Shown here: positions 8,629-18,362 of the stretch, piece by piece
Layout of the letters: each line of letters starts with the position of its first letter
How positions within the stretch are numbered: position 1 is the first letter of the stretch
Notes under the pieces: generated by a model
The model's database searches: none
Told to the model about the DNA's origin: nothing
What the model saw: only the letters and a program-made list of their open reading frames with translations
Position numbers and translations under genes: made by a program
Assembly: GCF_029714365.1 (NCBI RefSeq)
Contig: NZ_CP121659.1
Span: 3,433,001 to 3,497,000 of the forward strand
Direction: 5' to 3'
Length of the DNA: 64,000 bases
Source: Sinorhizobium terangae
GTDB taxonomy: Bacteria; Pseudomonadota; Alphaproteobacteria; Rhizobiales; Rhizobiaceae

Positions 8629-9684
8629 GTGAGCAAATACTGGTCGCCTATCGTCTCCGCGCTGAAACCCTATGTGCCGGGCGAACAGCCGCGCATGGCG
8701 AACCTCGTCAAGCTGAACACCAACGAAAATCCGTACGCGCCTTCCGACAAGGTGATCGAGGCGATCCGGGCCGCGGCAAGCGCCGACCTCAGACTCTATC
8801 CGGATCCGCTCGCGCTCGACCTTCGGAAAGCGGTCGCCGCGAGATACGGCATCGAACCGGAGGAAGTCTTCGTCGGCAATGGTTCCGACGAAGTGCTGGC
8901 GCACAGTTTTGCCGCGCTCCTGAAACACGATCGGCCGCTGCTCTATCCGGATATCTCCTACAGCTTCTATCCGACCTATGCGGGGCTTTTCGGCATCGAC
9001 GCGGTAGAGGTACCGCTCAACGACGCCTTCGGCATCGACATCCCCGACTACCGTCGTCCCGCCGGCGCAATCATTCTTCCCAACCCCAATGCGCCCACCG
9101 GCATCGGCCTGCCGCTCGCCGAGATCGAGGCGCTCGTCGCCGAGCACCCCGACCAGCCCGTGGTAATCGACGAGGCCTATGTCGATTTCGGCGGCGAATC
9201 AGCGTCCGCTCTGGTTCCGAAATACGAAAACCTGCTCGTCGTGCAGACTTTTTCGAAGTCGAGGGCACTTGCCGGATTGCGGGTCGGCTTCGCGATTGGC
9301 CAGCGGCATCTGATCGAGGCGCTGGAACGCGTCAAAGACAGCTTCAACTCCTATCCGCTCGGACGGGCAGCCCAGGCCGGCGCGATCGCCGCAATCAAGG
9401 ACGAGGCCTGGTTCGAGGCGACGCGCGGCAAGATCATTGCGTCGCGGGAGAAGCTGACAAGCGACCTCAAGAAGCGCGGCTTCGAGGTCCTTCCATCCCA
9501 GGCAAATTTCGTCTTCGCCCGTCACCCGGACCACGCGGGCCAAGCGCTGGCAGCGAAACTGCGTGAACGCGCGGTGATCGTCCGCCACTTCGCCAAGCCG
9601 CGGATCTCGGATTTCCTGCGCATCACCATCGGCACCTACGAGGAATGCGCGAGACTGGTCGCGGCGCTCGACGAGATTCTCTGA
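8629..9684 (+). CDS. hisC: histidinol-phosphate aminotransferase
   Basis: Pyridoxal-phosphate enzyme of fold type I converting imidazole-acetol phosphate and glutamate to histidinol phosphate; rhizobial paralogues may also serve aromatic amino acids. 351 residues with [10 protein letters not shown] at the N-terminus, [17 protein letters not shown], and the Schiff-base lysine in [15 protein letters not shown]. It starts with GTG 6 bases after ispA. Sinorhizobium carries several hisC copies and this context matches the one I recall as hisC3; that assignment is from memory. Confidence 0.9.
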   Translation: MSKYWSPIVSALKPYVPGEQPRMANLVKLNTNENPYAPSDKVIEAIRAAASADLRLYPDPLALDLRKAVAARYGIEPEEVFVGNGSDEVLAHSFAALLKHDRPLLYPDISYSFYPTYAGLFGIDAVEVPLNDAFGIDIPDYRRPAGAIILPNPNAPTGIGLPLAEIEALVAEHPDQPVVIDEAYVDFGGESASALVPKYENLLVVQTFSKSRALAGLRVGFAIGQRHLIEALERVKDSFNSYPLGRAAQAGAIAAIKDEAWFEATRGKIIASREKLTSDLKKRGFEVLPSQANFVFARHPDHAGQALAAKLRERAVIVRHFAKPRISDFLRITIGTYEECARLVAALDEIL

Positions 9685-9735
9685 GGCTGGCCCCGGATTG
9701 GACGGGACAGCGCCAACAGGCGAACGGCTCGTTTT

Positions 9736-9882
9736 GCCCCTCACCCAGTACCGCGGGGAGAGGGTACTGGGCCGCCGAACTGCCCTCTCCAGGCGCCTGC
9801 AGGGAGAGAGGGAGTGGCGCGGGCGCCACTTGTCCCTTCGCCCCGCTTGCGGGGAGAAGGTGGCCGGCAAGCCGGATGAGGG
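9736..9882. repeat. RIME-type mosaic palindromic element
   Basis: Starts GCCCCTCACCC and ends GGATGAGGGG. Inside are several nested palindromes: AGTACC...GGTACT-like arms, CCCTCTCC/GGAGAGAGGG near 9783-9812, GTGGCGCGGGCGCCAC at 9814-9829, and a GCCCCGCTTGCGGGG-type hairpin near 9835-9860. It is a longer, more mosaic version of the family, between hisC and the LysE gene. Confidence 0.75.
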
Positions 9883-10027
9883 GGATCCGATGGCACAGCA
9901 CCTCTCCTTTCCCCGCCCCCAGCCCGAGCGGTAAGTCGAAGCGGCGTGAGGCCCGCACACCGCCTCCCATTGGCACCGCCGAAAGCCTCGGCTACTGTCC
10001 CCTCCGCAATCATCGCCGGACGCCGCC

Positions 10028-10669
10028 ATGCTCGACCTCACGCCCCATCTGCCACAGCTTTTCGTCGCCTGGACCGCCTATATCATCGCGGTCGTGTCGC
10101 CGGGGCCGGCGGTGCTGGCGATCATCGCGACATCCGTCACCCAGGGGCGAAAGGCGGGCCTCGCGCTCGCCTTCGGCGTGCTGAGCGGCAGCTATACCTG
10201 GGCGATGCTGACGGCCTCGGGCCTCTCGGCGCTCATCCGGACCTATGGCCAGGCGATCATCTTCCTGAAGATCGCCGGTGCCTGCTATCTTTTCTGGCTC
10301 GCCTATAATGCATTGAAGGCCGCGATGCGCGGCGAGGCGTCACGGGCGGCGCTTCGCGTTCCGCTGCAGATGCCGTTGAAGAAGCTCTACCTCAAGGGAC
10401 TCGGGATCCACCTGACTAATCCCAAGGCGATCTTCGCCTGGATCATGCTGGTCTCGCTCGGCATGCCGCAAGGGGCGCCGGCCGGCGTTACCGCCGCTTT
10501 CATCGGCGGCTGCATGCTGATCGGACTCGTGTGCTTCTGCGGCTTCGCGATCGTCTTCTCGCTCTCGCCGGTCCACCGCGCCTATCTCAAATCGCGGCGC
10601 ATGATCGAAAGCCTGATGGCAGGCTTCTTCGCCTTTGCCGGCCTGAAGCTGCTGACCGCGCGACTTTAG
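10028..10669 (+). CDS. LysE/RhtB family amino-acid exporter
   Basis: Inner-membrane efflux protein of 213 residues with about six hydrophobic segments. The N-terminal AYIIAVVSPGPAVLAIIATS matches the conserved S/T-PGP-x segment of the LysE/RhtB translocators. The remaining hydrophobic stretches are at about residues 40-60, 70-90, 125-150, 155-180 and 190-210. Substrate (homoserine, threonine, lysine or other) cannot be told. It stands alone, convergent with ispG. Confidence 0.88.
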   Translation: MLDLTPHLPQLFVAWTAYIIAVVSPGPAVLAIIATSVTQGRKAGLALAFGVLSGSYTWAMLTASGLSALIRTYGQAIIFLKIAGACYLFWLAYNALKAAMRGEASRAALRVPLQMPLKKLYLKGLGIHLTNPKAIFAWIMLVSLGMPQGAPAGVTAAFIGGCMLIGLVCFCGFAIVFSLSPVHRAYLKSRRMIESLMAGFFAFAGLKLLTARL

Positions 10670-10670
10670 C

Positions 10671-10714
10671 GCGGGATGAGGAAAAGTTTGTGCGGCTTTC
10701 CGCTCGCATCCCGC
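10671..10714. repeat. Short palindromic repeat with GCGGGATG arms
   Basis: GCGGGATG (10671-10678) pairs with CATCCCGC (10707-10714); the interior holds AAGTTTGTGCGGCTTTCCGC. Related elements sit at 40314-40355 and, with different arms, at 17571-17619. Its position between convergent LysE and ispG genes would let it act as a bidirectional terminator. Confidence 0.6.
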
Positions 10715-10737
10715 TCCACTTATTGGAATAGATCCGA

Positions 10738-11991
<1,254 letters not shown>

Positions 11992-12149
11992 GAAGGCCTC
12001 TTCTTTATCCCATCATAGCGGAGCGGAAACGCACTGAGAAAAGCTCCGCGCTTTTCGCCTCCTGAGGTGGAGGACGAATCCGCGCTTGTCAACGGCAACA
12101 TCATGTGCTGACGGCGAATTGATGGCGGGATTCGTAAAGGCAGGCGATT

Positions 12150-12346
12150 GGCCCCTCAACCGGCCTGCCGGCCACCTTCTCCCCGTAAACGGGGCGAAGG
12201 GGACAAGCGGCACACACCCAGCTCCTTCGCTTCTTTTGGCGCCTGCAGGTAGCGGTACGCTGCGAGAAAACAAGAAGCGAGGCGCCGACGGAACGCCCCT
12301 TCTCCCCGCCTGCGGGGAGAAGGTCGCGGCAGCGGGATGAGGGGCA
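12150..12346. repeat. Pair of inverted RIME-type elements
   Basis: An outer copy beginning GCCCCTCAACCGGCCTGCCGG (near 12150-12200) and an inverted partner ending CAGCGGGATGAGGGGC (near 12297-12346) flank about 95 bases. It occupies most of the 400-base gap between ispG and the MFS gene; nothing else was seen in that gap. Confidence 0.75.
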
Positions 12347-12397
12347 TTCCGCTTCTGAGCGGGACGAGAATAGCGGCCTGTCCGCATCCCGCGTGAT

Positions 12398-13603
12398 CTA
12401 ATGCCCCTTGCCATGATCCGCATGAACGGCGTGATGCGAGAGCAAGAGCACGACAATGAAGAGCACGGGGACGGAGGTGAAGATGATCGCGAAGCCGCTG
12501 TGCTCCGCGATGAAGCCGATTAGTGACGGCGCAAAGAGCATGCCGGAATAGCCCATCGTGGTCGCGACGGCGAGCCCGATGCCCGGCTGCAGCCCCGGCA
12601 TGTTGCCGGCGGCCGAGAAGGCGATCGGCACCATGTTGGAAATACCGATCCCGGCGATGGCGAAGCCGAGGATCGCGACGAACGCATTTGGCGCAAGCCC
12701 GGCGAAGACCATGCCGACGAGCGCGGTGACCGTGCAGATGCGCAAGGTCCGCTTCGCGCCGAGCAGATCGCGCACGTGGTCGCCGGCAAAGCGCATGGTT
12801 GCCATGGTCGCCGAGAAGGCGGCAAAGCCGAAGCCCGAAAGCTCGACCGAGGCACCGAGTTCGTTCTTGAGGTAAAGCGCGCCCCAGTCGAGGACAGCAC
12901 CTTCCGGCACCATCGAGAACAAGGCCATAATGCCGATCAGCCAGGGCAGGGGCGTGAGCGGCAGGCGCACTTTCTCCTTCGCCGCTGCCGGATGAGGCTG
13001 GTCGGCAAGGATCATCGGCCAGGCGACAGCAAGAAACACAAGGCTAAGGACCGTGACGACAAGCACGTGCGGCAGGACGCCGACGCGCGCCATCAGGACG
13101 CCGCCGATGCCGGCGCCGATCAGCCCGCCGAGACTCCAATAGGCATGGCAGGAGGACATGATGGCGCGCCGCATCGACTTTTCGACCTCGACCGCATTGG
13201 CGTTCATCGCCACGTCCATCGCGCCGACAAAGCCGCCGAGGAGGAACATGCCGATCGCCGCCGTCCAGACATTCGGGGCCAGCGTCAGGAGCAGGAGCAG
13301 CGGCGACAGAATGACGGCTGTGACCTTGACCACCTTTTGCGAACCGGCGCGGGCGATGAAGCCGCCGGCAATCGGCATCAGCACCAGCGAGCCGATGCCG
13401 AACACCAGGATCAGCAGGCCGAGCACGCTCTCGCCGATCCCGAGCCGGTCCTTGAATTCCGGAATTTTCGGCGCCCAGCTGCCGGTGACGAAGCCGTTCA
13501 TCAGGAACAGGAGCGATACGGCAAGCCGGTTCTTCGACATGTAACCCTGTCGGACGAGGCCTTGAGAGGCGGTTTGCGTGCGCTGATCCATGCGCTGATC
13601 CAT
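12398..13603 (-). CDS. MFS transporter
   Basis: Major facilitator superfamily permease of 401 residues with about 12 hydrophobic segments; the first begins at SKNRLAVSLLFLMNGFVTGSW. It resembles the small group of bacterial MFS proteins related to the fucose/YbjJ branch, but the substrate cannot be named. Starts at 13603 (ATG after GGGAAGG) or 13540 (MSKNRLAV) are both plausible. The downstream end of a group with the glyoxalase and DeoR genes; about 30 bases separate it from the glyoxalase stop, so a shared transcript is likely. Confidence 0.85.
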   Translation of the reverse strand: MDQRMDQRTQTASQGLVRQGYMSKNRLAVSLLFLMNGFVTGSWAPKIPEFKDRLGIGESVLGLLILVFGIGSLVLMPIAGGFIARAGSQKVVKVTAVILSPLLLLLTLAPNVWTAAIGMFLLGGFVGAMDVAMNANAVEVEKSMRRAIMSSCHAYWSLGGLIGAGIGGVLMARVGVLPHVLVVTVLSLVFLAVAWPMILADQPHPAAAKEKVRLPLTPLPWLIGIMALFSMVPEGAVLDWGALYLKNELGASVELSGFGFAAFSATMATMRFAGDHVRDLLGAKRTLRICTVTALVGMVFAGLAPNAFVAILGFAIAGIGISNMVPIAFSAAGNMPGLQPGIGLAVATTMGYSGMLFAPSLIGFIAEHSGFAIIFTSVPVLFIVVLLLSHHAVHADHGKGH

Positions 13604-13635
13604 GAGTAACCTTCCCGCAGCCGGAACCGTCCGGC

Positions 13636-14022
13636 TCAAATGGTGATTTCGATGAGATTGCCGTCGGGATCGCGGATCACGGCCTCGTAGAAGCCGTCAC
13701 CCGTCCATCGCACCCCGGAAACGAGAATGCCCTTCTTCCCGGCCCGCTCCGCCATGTCGTCCACTTTCTCGCCGCTGCCCAGCGAAAGGGCGATATGCGC
13801 ATAGCCGACGCGTTCCACCGTCGCCTCGTCATGGGGAGCAAGCCACGGCCCCTCCATCACCTCGATCGACGGCCCGCTCCCAAGCGTCAGGAAACGCGAA
13901 CGGAAGCCGGGACGGCGGCGGCTTTCATAGATCTCGCCGACACTGGCGTCGAAGAAGTCGGTCCAGAAGGCGGCGATCCGGTCGATATCTTTTGTCCAAA
14001 GAGCGACATGCGCGATGTTCAT
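13636..14022 (-). CDS. glyoxalase/VOC family protein
   Basis: Small metalloenzyme fold of 128 residues with one vicinal-oxygen-chelate module. MNIAHVALWTKDIDR carries the first metal-ligand-like His, YAHIALSLGS the second, and the C-terminal RDPDGNLIEITI the conserved Glu. The family includes lactoylglutathione lyases and many uncharacterised isomerases or lyases; the real substrate is unknown. Its start overlaps the deoR-type stop by 4 bases, showing translational coupling with that regulator. Confidence 0.85.
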   Translation of the reverse strand: MNIAHVALWTKDIDRIAAFWTDFFDASVGEIYESRRRPGFRSRFLTLGSGPSIEVMEGPWLAPHDEATVERVGYAHIALSLGSGEKVDDMAERAGKKGILVSGVRWTGDGFYEAVIRDPDGNLIEITI

Positions 14023-14801
14023 CGGGCAGGCTCCTTCGCCAGGATGACGTCAGCGCCGCGCGCGCGGAGGGCGGCAATCGCGGCTTCGGGGGCGTCGGCC
14101 TCGAGCACCAGCGTCGCCACTGCCTCGATGCCGATCACCGCATGGGGAGCGGCAGTTCCAAGCTTGTCGCTCGTTATAGCGGCAAGAACCGCGCGGCTTC
14201 GCGAGGCGATGAGACGCTTGAACGCCGCGTCCTCGAAATGGAAGGCTGTCAGTCCCGCCTCCGGGTCGGCGCCACAGGCACCGAGAACGCAAAGATCGGG
14301 GCGCAGAAGCTCGGCATCGCGTTGCGCCCGCGCGCCGACCGCAGCCCCGACCGCGCGATCGAGCGGACCACCGACAAGGATAAGTTCCACGCCCGCTTTG
14401 TCCATCAATGCAGCCGCAATAAGCGGCGTGTTGGTGACGATCGTCACCGAAAGGTTCGGCTCGATCGCCTCGGCAATCGCCAGATTGGCTGAACCGGCGT
14501 CGAGGAAAACCGTCATGCCCTCACGGATAAAGCCGACCGCGGCGCGGGCAAGCGCCGCCTTGCGCTCCGGCGCCAGAGAGGCGCGCTGGCTGAGCGAGCC
14601 GGCCATCGGCGCGAGCGGCAGGGCTCCGCCATAGACACGCTCACAGAGGCCAGCCGCAGCCATCTCGCGCAGGTCGCGACGGATCGTGTCTTCCGAGACT
14701 CCGAATTCGCGCGCGAGATCGGCGGCCAGCACCCGGCCGTCGGTTTTCAGCCGTTCCTGGATCAGGAATTTCCTCTCGCGCAGCAGCAGGTCGGTCGCCA
14801 T
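14019..14801 (-). CDS. DeoR-family transcriptional regulator
   Basis: 260-residue regulator. The N-terminal DeoR helix-turn-helix spans about residues 7-60 (QERLKTDGRVLAADLAREFG, EDTIRRDLREMAAAGLCERV), followed by the sugar-phosphate-sensing ISOCOT-like domain with TVFLDAGSANLAIAEAI and LVGGPLDRAVGA. DeoR regulators usually repress sugar or nucleoside genes and respond to a phosphorylated sugar. It leads the DeoR-glyoxalase-MFS group and is divergent from the amino-acid ABC operon. Confidence 0.9.
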   Translation of the reverse strand: MATDLLLRERKFLIQERLKTDGRVLAADLAREFGVSEDTIRRDLREMAAAGLCERVYGGALPLAPMAGSLSQRASLAPERKAALARAAVGFIREGMTVFLDAGSANLAIAEAIEPNLSVTIVTNTPLIAAALMDKAGVELILVGGPLDRAVGAAVGARAQRDAELLRPDLCVLGACGADPEAGLTAFHFEDAAFKRLIASRSRAVLAAITSDKLGTAAPHAVIGIEAVATLVLEADAPEAAIAALRARGADVILAKEPAR

Positions 14802-14865
14802 ATCTCAAATCGTGCATAAACGTGCATGAATCGGTCAAAACGTGAATAGCAGTCTTTCGCGAAGA

Positions 14866-14918
14866 ATTCAATTGCCCCGCACGTGGAACTTCGCCCGCTC
14901 GTGGAACTTCAATTGCCT
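14866..14918. promoter_or_regulatory. Tandem repeats in the DeoR/ABC divergent region
   Basis: CGTGGAACTTC occurs at 14882-14892 and 14900-14910, an 18-bp period, flanked on both sides by TTCAATTGCC (starting near 14868 and 14907). The layout suits a dimeric regulator binding two adjacent sites in the 275-base divergent region; the DeoR product is the obvious candidate, by inference only. Confidence 0.45.
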
Positions 14919-15076
14919 CAACACATTCCCCAACGGAGTGTTTTCGCTGGGATTTCGAGGCTGTTTGAGGAAAAATCTTCATCGAAAGCCGGATGAATTG
15001 GTGTTTTATGCGCTCAGGCGCGCCCGGATTTGTGCGAATGTCGCCGCAATCCGGACGACGGGCCGGAGAACAAGAG

Positions 15077-15865
15077 ATGGAAAACAAGACAATGAAACTC
15101 TTTCCGACGCTTTTCGCCGCCGCGCTCCTGCAAGTCGCCGCCTTCGCTCCTGCCCATGCGGAATCGAACCTCGATCAGATCAAGTCTGCCGGTGTTCTCA
15201 AAATCGGCACCGAGGGCACCTACGCCCCCTTCACCTATCATGATGCCGGCGGAACGCTGGTGGGCTTCGACGTCGAAATCGGCCAGGAAGTTGCCAAGCG
15301 TCTTGGCGTCAAGGCCGAATTCCTCGAAGGCAAGTGGGACGGTCTGATCGCCGGCCTCGACGCCAACCGCTATGACACGGTCATCAACCAGGTCGGCATC
15401 ACCGAAGAGCGCAAGAAGAAATACGATTTCTCCGAACCCTATATCGCCTCCAAGGCCGTGCTGATCGTCAAGGGCGACAACGAGGAGATCAAGGGCTTCG
15501 CCGATCTCAAGGGCAAGAAATCCGCCCAGTCGCTGACCAGCAACTTCGGCAAGCTCGCTCAGGCCTCCGGGGCCGAGCTCGTCGGCACCGACGGCTTCGA
15601 CCAGTCGATCCAGCTCGTGCTGACCGGGCGCGCCGACGCGACGATCAATGACAGCCTATCCTTCCTCGACTTCAAGAAGCAGAAGCCGGACGCCAACGTG
15701 AAGATCGCCGCCGAACAGGCCGACGCCGATTATTCCGGCATCATCATCCGCAAGAACGAGCCGGACCTTTTGGCCGCGATCAACAAGGCGCTTGCCGAAA
15801 TCAAGGCCGACGGCACCTACGACAAGATATCGCAGAAGTATTTCGGCGCCGACGTCTCAAAATAG
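15077..15865 (+). CDS. amino-acid (cystine-type) ABC transporter substrate-binding protein
   Basis: Periplasmic solute-binding protein, 262 residues, family 3. Signal peptide LFPTLFAAALLQVAAFAPAH is followed by the mature domain with LKIGTEGTYAPFTYHDAGG, GKWDGLIAGLDANRYDTVIN and ITEERKKKYDFSEPY, which closely recall cystine-binding FliY/TcyJ of enterobacteria. L-cystine or a related polar amino acid is therefore likely. The ATG at 15077 has GGAG upstream; 15092 is an alternative. It is the first gene of the transporter; a palindromic repeat separates it from the permease gene. Confidence 0.88.
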   Translation: MENKTMKLFPTLFAAALLQVAAFAPAHAESNLDQIKSAGVLKIGTEGTYAPFTYHDAGGTLVGFDVEIGQEVAKRLGVKAEFLEGKWDGLIAGLDANRYDTVINQVGITEERKKKYDFSEPYIASKAVLIVKGDNEEIKGFADLKGKKSAQSLTSNFGKLAQASGAELVGTDGFDQSIQLVLTGRADATINDSLSFLDFKKQKPDANVKIAAEQADADYSGIIIRKNEPDLLAAINKALAEIKADGTYDKISQKYFGADVSK

Positions 15866-15886
15866 CTTGGGGAACGCGCCGCGTCC

Positions 15887-15992
15887 GCCCCTCATCGGCC
15901 TGCCAGCACCTTCTCCCCGCAAGCGGGGCGAAGGGACAAGCGGCTCGCTCCAGATTCCCCTCTCCCCGCGTGCGGGGAGAGGGCTAGGGTGA
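15887..15992. repeat. RIME-type palindromic element inside the ABC operon
   Basis: GCCCCTCATCGGCCTGCCAGC, then the hairpins CTTCTCCCCGCAAGCGGGG and CTCTCCCCGCGTGCGGGGAGAG. It lies between the binding-protein and permease genes, where stem-loops often stabilise the upstream mRNA and give the binding protein higher expression. Confidence 0.8.
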
Positions 15993-16127
15993 GCGGCAGC
16001 CCGCAGGGCCGGGGTCCCGACGGGCAGTTGCAGAGAATGCGGGCTTCACACCCTTCCCCAACCTGCTTTATGAATCGTGGTCCGTTCCGGCCCCGGAGCG
16101 GATCGCGCTTTTTTGAAAGGCTTTCCC

Positions 16128-16808
16128 TTGCCCAACTGGCTTCACCTGATGGCGGAATCGCTGCCGACCCTGCTTTGGGCCGGGCTGATCTTCACGGTCC
16201 CGCTGACCCTGCTTTCCTTCGCCCTCGGGCTTTTGCTGGGCCTCGTCACTGCACTCGTCCGTCTCTTCGCGCCGGCCCCCTTCGTCGCCGTGGCGCGGTT
16301 CTATGTCTGGGTGATCCGCGGAACGCCGCTCCTCGTCCAGCTCTTCGTCATTTTCTACGGCCTGCCGAGCATGAACATATTGCTCGATGCATTCCCCGCC
16401 GCGCTGATCGGCTTCACGCTCAACATCGGCGCCTATACATCCGAAATCATCCGCGCAACGATCTCCTCCGTGCCGCGCGGCCAGTGGGAAGCGGCCTATT
16501 CGATCGGCATGAGCTGGAGCCAGGTCATGCGACGCACGATCCTGCCGCAGGCGACCCGGGTCGCAATCCCGCCGCTCTCGAACACGTTCATCTCGCTGGT
16601 GAAGGACACTTCGCTCGCCGCAGCCATTACCGTGCCCGAGCTCTTTCAAACGGCGCAGCGCATCGTCGCGACCACTTATGAACCACTGATCCTTTATATC
16701 GAGGCGGCGCTGATCTACCTTGCCATGAGCTCCGTACTGTCGGCCCTGCAGGTCAGGCTTGAGCACCGCTTCGCCCGTTATGGCGGTTTCCTGGAGGCGC
16801 GCGCATGA
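16128..16808 (+). CDS. amino-acid ABC transporter permease
   Basis: Inner-membrane permease of the His/Glu/Gln/Arg family, 226 residues with about five membrane spans. The ATPase-contact EAA loop is GQWEAAYSIGMSWSQVMRRT followed by ILPQATRVAIPPLSN. A TTG at 16128 preceded by AAAGG is chosen; an upstream ATG at 16077 adds a non-conserved, unlikely N-terminus and the ATG at 16149 would cut into the first helix. It overlaps the ATPase start by 4 bases. Confidence 0.87.
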   Translation: MPNWLHLMAESLPTLLWAGLIFTVPLTLLSFALGLLLGLVTALVRLFAPAPFVAVARFYVWVIRGTPLLVQLFVIFYGLPSMNILLDAFPAALIGFTLNIGAYTSEIIRATISSVPRGQWEAAYSIGMSWSQVMRRTILPQATRVAIPPLSNTFISLVKDTSLAAAITVPELFQTAQRIVATTYEPLILYIEAALIYLAMSSVLSALQVRLEHRFARYGGFLEARA

Positions 16809-17566
16809 TCGAACTCACCGATATCGAAAAGCGCTTCGGCACCAACCTGGTGCTCAAGGGAATCAGCGTGACGATGGCCGAAGGCTCGGTAACCGCGCTT
16901 GTCGGCCCATCCGGCGGCGGCAAGAGCACGCTGCTCAGATGCGTGAACCTGCTGGAGATCCCGACACACGGGACGATCCGGCTTGGCGACGAACGGCTGG
17001 AGTTCGCACCTCACCGCACGGTCGGCTGGAGAGCGATCCAAAAGCTGCGCCGGCAAACCGGCATGGTGTTCCAGAATTTTCAGCTCTTCCCCCACCAGAC
17101 CGCGCTCGGCAACGTGATGGAAGGTCTCGTGACCGTCCTCAAATGGCCGGCCGACCGCGCCCGCGCCCGCGCGCTCGAACTCCTGGAAAAGGTCGGCATG
17201 GCGCACAAGGCGGATGCCTGGCCCTCGACGCTTTCCGGAGGCCAGCAGCAGCGCGTGGCGATCGCCCGTGCGCTTGCGCCCTCACCGCGCGTCCTTCTCT
17301 GCGACGAGCCGACCTCCGCGCTCGATCCGGAACTCGCCGAGGAGGTTGTGGAAGTCTTGAGCCGCCTCGCCCGCGAAGGCACGACGATGATCATGGCGAC
17401 TCACGACCTTCGCCTCGCCTCTCGCGTCGCTGATCACGTGATCTTCCTCGATGGCGGTGTCGTGGTCGAAAGCGGTCCGCCGCGCAAGATCTTCTCGACG
17501 CCCGAGCGCGAGCGTACGAAGAAGTTCATCGCCTCGCTCAGCGCGCCGATGAGCTATGATATTTGA
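16805..17566 (+). CDS. amino-acid ABC transporter ATP-binding protein
   Basis: Cytoplasmic ATPase driving the polar amino-acid importer, 253 residues. Walker A GPSGGGKST at about residues 36-44, Q-loop in FQNFQLFPHQT, signature LSGGQQQRVAIARAL, Walker B VLLCDEPTSALDPE and H-loop MATHDL. Translational coupling with the permease (ATGA overlap) and the family pairing with the upstream binding protein make a complete importer. Confidence 0.93.
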   Translation: MIELTDIEKRFGTNLVLKGISVTMAEGSVTALVGPSGGGKSTLLRCVNLLEIPTHGTIRLGDERLEFAPHRTVGWRAIQKLRRQTGMVFQNFQLFPHQTALGNVMEGLVTVLKWPADRARARALELLEKVGMAHKADAWPSTLSGGQQQRVAIARALAPSPRVLLCDEPTSALDPELAEEVVEVLSRLAREGTTMIMATHDLRLASRVADHVIFLDGGVVVESGPPRKIFSTPERERTKKFIASLSAPMSYDI

Positions 17567-17570
17567 TCTA

Positions 17571-17619
17571 ATGCATGTCGCCCAAAAGTGTGCAGCGGTT
17601 TTGGGACAACGACATGCAT
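17571..17619. repeat. Palindromic repeat with ATGCATGTCG arms
   Basis: ATGCATGTCG (17571-17580) and CGACATGCAT (17610-17619) form a perfect 10-bp stem; inside is AAAAGTGTGCAGCGGTTTT. Elements of this kind are frequent in rhizobial chromosomes. It lies after the ABC ATPase gene, between convergent genes. A further short inverted repeat, GCGTCGC/GCGACGC, follows at 17639-17668. Confidence 0.7.
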
Positions 17620-17751
17620 AAAAGTAATGACCTAAATCGCGTCGCATGAGTCCGATTGAACGCGACGCGCTTGGCCGGACTCGCACGTCGTGCGGCTGGA
17701 GCATCTCCCAGCCGCCCGAGGCCGGCCGAGGCGGACCTACATAAAAGTTTC

Positions 17752-18180
17752 TCAGACCTTTTGGAACTCTATCCGGTAAAGCACTTCCTCGCCCGTCCCA
17801 GGGTCTACCCCCGGAGCATCGCTGATGACGAGCCTGTCACCATCGACCGAGTACGGCCGGACCAGATCGGATATTCCCCACGCCGGATTCCAGCTTGCAT
17901 CGACATGATGGATGACTCTGCCACCCTCCACGGTGTAAGAGCCACAATAGGCCAGCATGGAATCGAAAAGAGTGATCTTTTCGCCATCCGTTGGCTTCGC
18001 GCCTTTGGGCATGGGACGTCCGCGACTGGCCACGAACGCCATCATGCGACCGTCCGCGTGGTACGAAAGGTATCCAACAGGGTCCGCGCCCATGGCGTCG
18101 CTGACCTCGCCGGTGGCGACGGCCTTCCGTTTCCAGGACAGCATACGCCAGGTTCCAAGAAGTGCGGATGCATTTGACAT
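17752..18180 (-). CDS. lipocalin-like domain protein
   Basis: 142-residue soluble protein resembling the lipocalin-like (PF13924-type) family: NASALLGTWRMLSWKRKAV at the N-terminus, GYLSYHADGRMMAFVASRGRP, and a C-terminal EEVLYRIEFQKV. Such proteins are small beta-barrels of unknown substrate. The start at MSNAS follows a GAGGGGGGA ribosome binding site; a longer frame to 18306 is not supported. It is isolated between the ABC operon and pyc and looks accessory. Confidence 0.75.
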   Translation of the reverse strand: MSNASALLGTWRMLSWKRKAVATGEVSDAMGADPVGYLSYHADGRMMAFVASRGRPMPKGAKPTDGEKITLFDSMLAYCGSYTVEGGRVIHHVDASWNPAWGISDLVRPYSVDGDRLVISDAPGVDPGTGEEVLYRIEFQKV

Positions 18181-18362
18181 CGGTTCCCCCCTCAAAGGCT
18201 CCGTGGAACGCACAACAATAACATAATTCGCGTGCGAAGGGGCATTGAGAGGCAGCTTCAGAAGCACTTGGCCGGCAAAGTCCAGGCTGGAACCCGACGC
18301 CGACATCCACAGCAGAATGGCACCTGGAACGCCGGCCCTTCAATCCAACAAGGTGAGCAGCC

